From contig NC_080557.1 of assembly GCF_030253575.1 (NCBI RefSeq), positions 42,546,501 through 42,610,500 of the forward strand: 64,000 bases of DNA, given 5' to 3'. Within the stretch, counting starts at the first letter, position 1. Every line of letters begins with the position of its first letter. The notes below the pieces were generated by a model. That model saw only the letters and a list, made by a program, of their open reading frames with translations, did not search any database and had not been told where the DNA came from. This stretch comes from Rhododendron vialii (taxonomy: Eukaryota > Streptophyta > Magnoliopsida > Ericales > Ericaceae). A program made the translations under genes and the position numbers. Positions 55,808 through 64,000 of the stretch are shown in pieces.

Positions 55808-57829
55808 ATGACTTCCACACCAGTATCAGTTTATTTTCTGATACTTTTATTTTTTTGCCTGAGTCCCCTAGCCATGGCTGTAGATGAAAACAAATTCGTG
55901 TACAATGGCTTCAACGGAGCCCCTATTCACCTTGATGGGGTTGCAAAAATCCAATCCAATGGTCTTTTGCACCTAACCAACAGTTCAAAGCAACAAGTCG
56001 GTCATGCTTTCCAACAGGTTCCAATAAGATTTGATACATCTTCGTCCAGGTTAGACCAAGATCTTTCATTTTCCACCCATTTTGTGTTTGCCATTGTTCC
56101 TAAGATAACAAATGCTAGTTGTTGTGGAATGGCCTTTGCGATCTCACCATCTACGGACTTCACCCACGCCCTAGGAACCCAGTATTTGGGGCTCTTCAAT
56201 ACTTCTACCAATGGGCTCCCTTCCAACCATCTATTGGCAATTGAGCTCGATACCTTAACAACTCCTGAATTCAATGAAACAAATGATAACCATGTTGGAA
56301 TTGATATTAACAGCTTAGTATCAGAAGTATCTGCTACCGTCATGTATTACTCCAATAGGGAATGAATAAATCGGAGCTTGCAGCTTATAAGTGGGAGTCC
56401 AATGCACGTTTGGATAGATTATGATGGGTCTGAGAATGTACTCAATGTTACACTAGCTCCTATTACAAGCCCAAAACCAGATCAGTCTCTTTTGTCAACA
56501 CACATCAATCTTTCTTCAATTCTGTTGGATTCCATGTATGTTGGTTTCTCCGCTGCTACGGGAATAGCTACAGGGAACAACTATATTCTTGGTTGGAGCT
56601 TCAATAAAAGTGGGAAAGCGCAGGGCCTCGAAATTTCAAAGCTTCCTTCACTTCCTCATCAAAGAAGACCCGGTCTAGGAATTATAGTGTCAGTGACAAT
56701 AGTAGTCATTGGGCTAACTATCACAATTGCATGGACATTTTATGTGTTGTGGAGGAAAAAGTATCAAGAAGTACGTGAAGATTGGGAGAGGGAATATGGC
56801 CCTCATAGGTTTTCCTATAAGGATCTCATCAAAGCTACCATAGGTTTCATAGACGAAGAGCTTCTTGGAGCAGGAGGTTTTGGGAAGGTTTATAGAGGAG
56901 TACATAAATCTTCAAAGGAACAAGTTGCAATCAAGAAAGTCTCCCATGATTCAAAACAAGGGATGAGGGAGTTCGTGGCCGAAATTGTAAGCCTGGGAAG
57001 GCTAAGGCACATGAACTTGGTGCAGCTCCTTGGCTATAGCCGGCGGAAGGGAGAGCTACTCTTGGTCTATGATTATATGCCCAATGGAAGCCTTGACAAG
57101 TTCCTATTTAACAATGAAAGGCCAATCCTCGACTGGGCACAACGTTATCTTATCATCAGAGGAGTAGCATCTGCCCTTCTGTATTTGCATGAAGAATGGG
57201 ACCAAGTTGTTCTTCACAGAGATGTGAAGGCTAGTAATGTTCTATTGGACTCTAAACTAAACGGAAGGCTAGGGGATTTCGGCCTTGCTAGATTATACGA
57301 TCATGGAGTAAACCTCCAAACTACCCATATGGTGGGGACAATTGGTTACCTTGCACCAGAGCTTTGTAGAACCGGAAAGGCAACCACAAGCACTGATGTG
57401 TTTTCTTTCGGTGCATTCCTACTTGAAGTAGCTTGCGGAAGGAGGCCCATACAGCCACAACAGTCCCCTGATGAGGTGGTTTTGGTTGATTGGGTTTTCG
57501 AGAAATGGAAAGAGGGAGCGATTCTCAAGACAAGTGATCCTAGATTGGGAGAAGATTATTTGGAGGAGGAAATGGAGTTGGTTTTGAAACTAGGCCTGCT
57601 TTGCTCAAAGTCCGATGCAGTGACAAGACCTAGCATGCGGCAAGTGATGCAATACCTTGGTGGAGATGCCCTATTGCCAGAGATAATTCACAATAGCACA
57701 AGTATCGGTACAACTGGTCTTGGTAATGAAGCATATTCTGATTTTGTTATGTCATGTCCATCACCAATTGTGAAGTCTTCTGCTCCCTCTGTAGCTAGCA
57801 CAGAGTCATTACTCAGTAGCGGTCGGTAA
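55808..57829 (+). pseudogene. LecRK copy 10, one nonsense codon
   Basis: Colinear with the intact copies over 673 codons, but codon 186 is TGA (56363-56365) where paralogues have CGA (Arg in NRERINRS). That is one C-to-T change at a CpG. No other stop or frame change was seen. The kinase keeps [25 protein letters not shown] and APE. A translation product would be a secreted lectin fragment of 185 residues without membrane helix or kinase. Loop A reads ASCCG. It could be a very young pseudogene, a polymorphic null allele, or a sequencing error. Confidence 0.85.
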
Positions 57830-57863
57830 GTTTGAAAGTTTCCAGTGCCTTGGATAATGCTAG

Positions 57864-58346
57864 TGATGCAAGTGCATATTAATGCTTATGGGAAATAACG
57901 TATTATTATTATGCTAAGAAAACTTTTTAGCTTCTGGTCAAAGAGTCTAGTTATTTTTGTATTTCTTTTATGAATCTTTCTATCATTTTCCGTGAGTCTG
58001 GCTGTCTTTTCTTTTCTCTACGAGTCATCCTAGTAGTTTGGAGTCAAAGTCTTGTTTACCGTTTATTTAGAGTCTTGAAAATGTAATTGCTTTTATTCCT
58101 ATTCTAGGAGGGATGTTCAAGATATCTATTGAAGGCTTTAGCCATGAATGAAAAGGAGTTTTGAGTTGCTTATTGAATTATTGTGCAAGTGCGTCTTGCT
58201 TGGAGTGAGTGATTCCTCCAAAATCAAGTGGGTGGCATGGTCGCATTGAGTGACATCCGTGATTAGAAGCGTCGAATGACAACCGCTACCCCCAATTGAG
58301 TGGCATCCCGAGACTATCCTAACCTCGCGGGTCTCGGCCTACATCA
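57864..58346. mobile_element. LTR-like insertion in the 3' flank of copy 10
   Basis: A 483-bp stretch with ends TGATGCA and TACATCA, followed by about 30 more bases. The whole lies between 13-bp direct repeats TGGATAATGCTAG (57851-57863 and 58378-58390). The ends and a 'gatcttggtg' word after them suggest an LTR and the start of an internal region. The long direct repeat is unusual for integrase and may reflect later repair. Fossil fragment, family uncertain. Confidence 0.4.
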
Positions 58347-58399
58347 GCAAGATCTTGGTGTTTTTTTCCAGAATAAATGGATAATGCTAGATCATGGTG

Positions 58400-58516
58400 T
58401 TTTTTTTGGAGAAAGGCAAGAAATGCTAGTTTGTTAGTGGGAGTTAGAACTTACAAGAGTTGAACCTAAGACTAGATGAATTTGGAACAAGCATGCAACT
58501 ACTTCGCTAGCTTGCC
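58400..58516 (-). mobile_element. Antisense SINE after copy 10
   Basis: A short T run, then the reversed SINE body and head, as after the other copies. Confidence 0.45.
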
Positions 58517-58524
58517 ACTTCATA

Positions 58525-58769
58525 CTCTCTCCGTCCCACTTTGTTGTTGTGCCTATTTCCCTTTTGGCACCTCACAAAAAATTATTTATATCTCACAATC
58601 TATAATATATAATATTTTTTATCATTTAAAAAACTTTGTTTAAAAAAATTAATTAAAATTTATCAAACAAGATCCATATTGAATATATAAAATATTATAA
58701 ATTAAGAGTTATAGACCTTTCGAGACGTCCGAAAAAGGAAACAGACACAACGAAATGGGACGGAGGGAC
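58525..58769. mobile_element. Stowaway-like MITE
   Basis: Flanked by TA, with ends CTCTCTCCGTCCCACTTTGT and the reverse of ACGAAATGGGACGGAGGGAC. It splits cassette sequence that is continuous after the other copies. Confidence 0.65.
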
Positions 58770-58810
58770 TAGTTGAATGTGTGACACTAAAGAAGGATAG
58801 CTACTATTGA

Positions 58811-60135
58811 CTTTGAGGTATTTAGCTATATATCATATTTTGATATACCTGTGTGCATGTCTTGACTTTGTTGCTCAAGTGTGCTCATGTAGGCTAGTCT
58901 AGATTTATTGCCTTAGCAATTAGAAGATCCTGAAGGATCACGTTCCTGTCCTATCATTGTACTCTAGATTGGATTATAGAGTTCAATAAGTAATCGATAT
59001 TGATATTGCACTTATAAAAAAAATTATTCATAAAAATATATCGATAATTTGTAATTTACATGGTATCAAAGCCCATTGTTTTGTATGTTGTCTTCCTCTC
59101 CTGATTGTCTCTTGTTCTAGTGCAAGCCAATCTCGGTAGGTTGATTAGTTCTGACTCACTTCTGAGTACTACATCGGTTTTCCTTGATAAGCCCTCTTTG
59201 ACATGTCTAGACCCGGTAATTAGTATAACTCTTGCATCCTAGCTCTGATATCTGTTTCCATTAGTCTTTTCCGACGAATAAGGCCTCATCTGATATTGTT
59301 TAAAACATCTCCGTCAAATTCGCTGGTCTCAATTACAGTCATTGGTAAGAAAACGAATCCAATAAAATTGAATGATCACAGGGATGATGCCTTTGAAAAG
59401 TGGATGAATGGGATATGGATAACAGTAAAATCATTACCTGGGTTGCAAACTCTGTTAGTGTCTCTATTAGAATGCAACTACGAAAATTTGAGACTGCAAA
59501 ACAAGTTCGGGATTTAGCGTTGTGTTCAAACTTACTACTTTGCAAGAAAATACAAGCTTAAAATGGATATTCGAGATCTTAAACAAACGAAAGGACAATC
59601 TGTCTTTGATTTTTACTCTGAAATGTCCATTATCTTTATTCTACTACTCCCTCTGTCCATTTTTAAGTGTTTCGCTTCGTAACTCCAACTTATTAAGAAA
59701 ACATCATCATTACACCGTTCACATCAACTTTTACCTCCAATTTCCCTACTTACCATCTATAGAGACATTATCATTACATTTTTACTTACTAACTTTTTCA
59801 AAATGGGATCTACTTTTAGGGGCATAATGGAAAAAAGTACAAACTTTTACCCACTAATTTTACAAAAATGGACACTTATTAAGGAACAGCCCAAAATGAA
59901 ATACTGGATTTTAAAAAAGGGACGGAGGGAGTACTATCTAGAAGCTTGATGGTTTGGGCTTTGGCTTGCTTCCAACCTGGTTGGAGTACAGTGTGGTGTA
60001 ACTGCTACTGTGAAACCGCTGAGGCAGACGCCACAGACTTCGGTTTGCTTATCTTGATTCATTTACAGTCTATATTTTTGATCAATTTAGTTTCTGTAAA
60101 TTTATTGATTTTGTTAGTTGTTTAATTTTCCCAGC
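58811..60135 (+). mobile_element. Fossil Ty1-copia fragment with a nested Stowaway
   Basis: LTR remnant about 58811-59060 ending TTTACA, then a primer-site-like TGGTATCA word, a leader, and gag-like sequence to about 60135. Same relic as 14426-15565 and 39040-40551, here on the plus strand and running up to the truncated copy 11. Old and multiply broken, no pol. Confidence 0.55.
59647..59931. mobile_element. Stowaway-like MITE inside the fossil copia fragment
   Basis: Flanked by TA. Ends CTCCCTCTGTCCATTTTTAA and the reverse of AAAAAGGGACGGAGGGAG. The other two fossil copia copies lack it. Confidence 0.7.
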
Positions 60136-60309
60136 GTTTCATTCGGTTTTGCATTTAATTAATAAATCAGTTTAGTGTTCATTGTTTTCATTACTATTTT
60201 GCCCACAAGTTAATGATTAAAATTGATTTTACCCCAACTATTTACTGTACTTCACAAATCTTAGTTTTCACTTTACTATACCAATCCAGTCTGCAACGCA
60301 TGATCCAGG

Positions 60310-62492
60310 GAGTTTTCCACCCATTTTGTGTTTGCCATTGTTCCTGAGATAACAAATCTCAGTTGTTGTGGAATGGCCTTTGCGATCTCCCCATCCACAG
60401 ACTTCACCCAAGCCGTAGGAAACCAGCATTTTGGGCTCTTCAATACTTCTACCAATGGGATCCCTTCCAACCATCTTTTGGCAATGGAGCTCGATACCCT
60501 CACAAATCTTGAATTCAATGACACAAATGATAACCATGTTGGAATTGATATTAACAGCTTATTTTCAAATGTATCTGCTACCGTCACGTATAACTCCAAT
60601 ATGGAACGAAAAAATCAGAGCTTGCAGCTTGTAACTGGGAATCCAATGCACGTTTGGATAGAAGTATGATGGGTTTAAGAATGTACTCAATGTTACACTA
60701 GCTCCTATTACAAGCCCCAAACCAGATGTGTCTCTTCTGTCAACACACATCAATCTTTCTTCAATTTTGTTGAATTCCATGCATGTTGGTTTCTCTGCTT
60801 CTACGGGATTAGTTACAGGGAACCACTATGTTCTTGGTTGGAGCTTCAATAAAAGTGGGAAAGCACAGGGCCTCGAAATTTCACAGCTTCCTTCACTTCC
60901 TCGTCAAAAAAAACCTGGTTAAGGAATTACAGTGTCAGCGACAATAGTAGTCATTGGGCTGACTATCAAAATTGCAGGGACATTTTACGTGTTAAGAGGA
61001 AAAAGTATGAAGAAACACGTGAAGATTGGGAGAGGGAATATGGCCCTCATAGGTTTTCCTATAAGGATCTCTTCAAAGCTACCAGAGGTTTCATGGACGA
61101 AGAGCTTCTTGGAGCAGGGGGTTTCGGAAAGGTTTATAGAGGAATACTTCAATCTTCAAAGGAACAAGTTGCAGTCAAGAATGTCTCCCATGATTCAAAA
61201 CAAGGGATGAAGGAGTTTGTGGCCGAAATCGCTAGCATGGGAAGGCTAAGGCACCGGAACTTGGTGTAGCACCTTGGCCATAGCCGGCGGAACGGAGAGC
61301 TGGTCTTGGTCTATGATTATATGCCAACAGAATCTTTGACAAGTTCCTATTTAGCAATGAAAAGCCAATCCTCAACTGGGCACAACGTTATTGTATCATC
61401 ATCAAGGCTTGTCAATGAACCGGATTCGATCCGAATCCGATAAGACTCGAATCCTATCCGAATCCAATAAGACTCGAATCCGATAGTGGTAATCCGAATC
61501 CGAAAAAATCGGATCTGATCCAAAAATCCGAATCCGATCTGAAAACTATTTTACTTCAAAATTTTCAGCAAAAAAAATTATTTTCCCAAAAAAGAAATTT
61601 TAAATAAAAATACAAGTTTAAATAAAAATTTTAAAATAAAAAAAAAACTTCTTAGACATTTTTTTTTTAAAGAATAAAAAAATAAAGTTTGGATCGGACT
61701 TATAACGGATTTAATCCGATCCGATCCAAATTCAATCCGATCAGTATTTGGATTATCGGATTCGGATTATCAGATCGACGTTATCGGATTCGGATCGTTT
61801 CAGGTCCATTGACAGGCCTATCATCATCAGAGTAGCATCCGCCCTTCTGTATCTACATGAAGAATGGGACCAAGTTGTTCTTCACAGAGACATGAAGGCT
61901 AGTAATGTTCTATTGGACTCTGATCTAAATGGAAGGCTACGGGATTTCGGTCTTGCTAGATTATACGATCATGGAGCAAACCTCCAAACATGTGGTGGGG
62001 ACAATTGGCTACCTTGCACTAGAGCTTTCTAGAACCGGAAAGGCAACCACAAGCACTGATGTGTTTTCTTTCGGTGCATTCATACTTGAAGTAGCTTGCG
62101 GAAGGAAGCCCATACAACTACAACAGTCGCCTGACGAGGTGGTTTTGGTTGATTGGGTTTTCGAGAAATGGAAAGAGGGAGTGATTCTAGAGACAAGTGA
62201 TCCTAGATTGGGAGGAGATTATTTGGAGGTGGAAATGGAGTTGGTATTGAAACTAGGCCTGCTTTGCTCAAAGTCCGATGCAACGACAAGACCTAGCATT
62301 AAGCAAGTGATGCAATACCTTGATGAAGATGTCCTGTTGCTGGAGATAATTCATAACAGCACAAGTTTTGGTACAATAGGTCTTCGTAATGAAGCATCTT
62401 CTGAATTTGTCATGTCATTTCCGTCATCCATTGTGAAGTCTTCTGTTCCCTCCATATCTAGCACAGAGTCAATACTCAATAGCGGTCGGTAA
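60310..62492 (+). pseudogene. LecRK copy 11, truncated and multiply broken
   Basis: Begins within the lectin at the FSTHFVFAIVPE segment (about residue 88); the signal peptide and promoter are absent, replaced by fossil copia sequence. An extra base near 60662 shifts the frame after HVWIE. A TAA follows the PG before the membrane helix (near 60920). A base is lost at the juxtamembrane LRRKK (near 60994). Gln of LVQLLG is TAG (near 61267), another frame change follows near 61325, and a 417-bp MITE splits the kinase near the RYRIIRG codons. A small deletion lies near 61988. The 3' end and SINE are well kept. Loop A reads LSCCG. Confidence 0.9.
61404..61820. mobile_element. hAT-type MITE in the kinase of copy 11
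   Basis: A 417-bp element between 8-bp repeats TCATCATC (61396-61403 and 61821-61828). Ends are AAGGCTTGTCAATG and the reverse-read TAGGCCTGTCAATG. Subterminal regions are full of repeated 'gatccgaatccgat' words on both strands, around an A/T-rich middle. An 8-bp duplication and this terminal motif fit the hAT superfamily. Confidence 0.7.
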
Positions 62493-62529
62493 ATTTGAAA
62501 GTTTCCAGTGCCTTGGATAATGCTACATC

Positions 62530-62643
62530 TTTTTTTTTTCCCGGAGGAAATGCAAGAAATGCTAGTTAGGTAGTGGGAGTTAGAAGAGTTGAAGCTAAGA
62601 CTAAATGAATTTGGAACAAGCATGCAACCACTTGGGCTAGCTC
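62530..62643 (-). mobile_element. Antisense SINE after copy 11
   Basis: A T run at 62530-62539, then the reversed SINE body and the tRNA-like head near 62620-62643. Confidence 0.5.
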
Positions 62644-62759
62644 AAAAGTTCATAGTTTTAATGTGTGAGACTAAAAGGAAGGATAGATTCTATTGGGTGA
62701 AGGTGACATAATTACTTCAAATTTCGGTTGGGAAGATAGAGGAGTATTTCTGATATTTT

Positions 62760-62955
62760 TGTATATACAGAAGCATATGAATGTTGAATTCTGCAGCTTC
62801 TATAGCTTTCTTCGACTTTCAGGTATATTTAGCTATTATATCATATTTTGATATACTTGTGTACATGTCTTGACTTTGTTGCTCAAGTGTGCTCATGTAG
62901 TCTAGTCTAGATTTATCGCCTTAGCTATTAGAAGATCCTGAAGGATCGCGTTCAT
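62760..62955 (+). repeat. Fossil copia LTR remnant after copy 11
   Basis: Starts TGTATATACAGAAGC, keeps the 'tagtctagtctagattta' core, and is cut short before its end. Confidence 0.5.
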
Positions 62956-63680
62956 CTATGTTTGAGAACTTCCTTCACGAAGGGCCATCGCCTCCCTGTG
63001 GTAACTTTATGTCCATCTCAAAACACCAATTGGCAATGAGTGGAGAGGTCCCGAATGTTATTAAGTGATCGTCCATTCCACTCCCAAGCAATGTGGGACT
63101 ACATATCATTAACAAGAGAGACGTGGGGTTGGGTGGCTTTTCTCTCATCCCTTCTTGCTTTCCTTAAAGTGGATTGGCATGTTTGGAAGGACGGACGAAG
63201 CCATTTTGTTGAAGTACCCAAATACCCTTGTGTGCATGCCGTGAGTGTGTATGGTTGGGTAGTGTTGCTGAGGATTGTTTGGTAGTTTTGCAGCCTCCGA
63301 TTGGTGTTTGGGTGTGCAGACCTTGGTTATTTTACTTTTACTTTTACTTTAATGGGTTTTTGGACTTTCAATGTTTTCCTTCCATGTCCTTTTTTGCTTA
63401 CTTCAGTTTTCGGTTTGGGTTTTTGTGTGGGGTTGCTTTGGTAAAATCATGGCTGGATTTTGTTCGCCTTCCCCAAACAGAATCTGTTTGGTCAGGAGAG
63501 TAATGAAAGAATCTACAGAAATCTGAATAATAATCCTCTACGGATTCAATGAGGTGTGCTATATATCTCTCACTCTGTTTTTTACTCTATTTCTCACTCT
63601 CTTCTAAGATTGTGCAGAAATCATGGGGGAAATATGAGTATTTACTAAAAAAATCGAATGCTAGATTTGAAAGAACTCAC
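62956..63680. other. Right-hand spacer, edge of the cluster
   Basis: About 63030-63150 matches the G-rich spacer words of 12780 and 36900. Beyond it no cluster repeat was recognised. The frames here have no supporting features. Confidence 0.4.
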
Positions 63681-63771
63681 ATGAGAAAGAGTAGGTTCGA
63701 CGGCGGCAACGGTGGAGGCCGGACAGGCGCCGGCTTCGTGGGCGTCGTTTGGGGTTGGGTTTCTCCGCCAT
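63681..63771 (-). CDS. Possible first exon of an unrelated gene (partial)
   Basis: Base composition becomes GC-richer here. On the minus strand a CT-rich leader (about 63990-63930) is followed by an ATGGCG start (63769-63771) reading MAEKPNPKRRPRSRRLSGLH and on to a donor-like GTGAGT at 63675-63680. A further upstream ATG (63827-63829) is in another frame and stops at the donor, like an upstream ORF or an alternative start. The rest of the gene would lie leftwards, but no second exon was recognised before the LecRK cluster. The product is not identified. Confidence 0.25.
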
Positions 63772-64000
63772 AGCCGAACCGAAGGTTCCATTTTAGCGCA
63801 GATCCATTAAGTGACGGAAATGGCTGCATTTCCTCTACTGTGATTGGAGAAGATGAAGATGGACGAGAGAGAACGGGGGCACCGGCGGTGATCGATTGGG
63901 TTGTGGATTTGTGGAATTTGGGGGGCGGTGGTTATAGGTGGGTGTGGGTACGTGGAGAGAGAGAGGGAGAAGAGTGACTCTGTCACTGGGTGCTCGACGG

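Noticed and set aside
61748-62032. Short kinase-like gene starting at 61748
   Set aside because: Its start lies inside the hAT-type MITE; it is part of broken copy 11.

Overview
The window looks like a piece of nuclear genome from a flowering plant, probably a eudicot. It holds intronless L-type lectin receptor kinases of the LecRK-IV type, a Tnt1/Tork-like Ty1-copia element, tRNA-derived SINEs, and Stowaway, Tourist, hAT and Mutator-type MITEs in AT-rich intergenic DNA. The species cannot be named from sequence alone.

The window is essentially one tandem gene cluster. Five LecRK genes are intact, each 678 codons and single-exon: 8070-10106 (+), 15844-17880 (-), 22988-25024 (+), 40800-42836 (-) and 48071-50107 (+). 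Around them lie decayed relatives: a 3' tail (11824-12226), a copy split by a copia element and a solo LTR (28678-36169), an orphan kinase scrap (38831-39039), a 5'-truncated copy fused to a CAC-type microsatellite (52433-53917), a copy broken by one nonsense codon (55808-57829) and a multiply broken copy with a hAT-type MITE in its kinase domain (60310-62492).

Layout: 1-7 kb is repeats, with a probable LTR, a 1.17-kb Mutator-like element with 9-bp target duplication, a SINE and an unidentified exon-like relic. Gene 1 and its deleted sister tail follow. Two parallel blocks come next. Block A (about 11.8-29.5 kb) runs tail(+), gene(-), gene(+), gene(+). Block B (about 36.0-53.9 kb) repeats the same order, orientation and spacers. 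Block-specific MITE, LINE-like and minisatellite differences mark events after the duplication. Two more broken LecRK copies fill 55.8-62.5 kb. The last 0.3 kb may hold the first exon of an unrelated minus-strand gene.

The encoded proteins are predicted plasma-membrane receptors: signal peptide, extracellular legume-lectin domain, one membrane helix, and a cytoplasmic RD Ser/Thr kinase. Differences among paralogues are conspicuous in two lectin loops that line the sugar site in this fold. Most copies share an upstream block with a WRKY W-box core and a downstream block made of an antisense SINE plus a fossil copia LTR. The unit that multiplied is therefore a cassette of promoter, gene and old repeats. 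No wholly new molecular system was recognised. The points of interest are cassette birth and death, loop diversification, and promoter or start-codon changes that distinguish near-identical copies.
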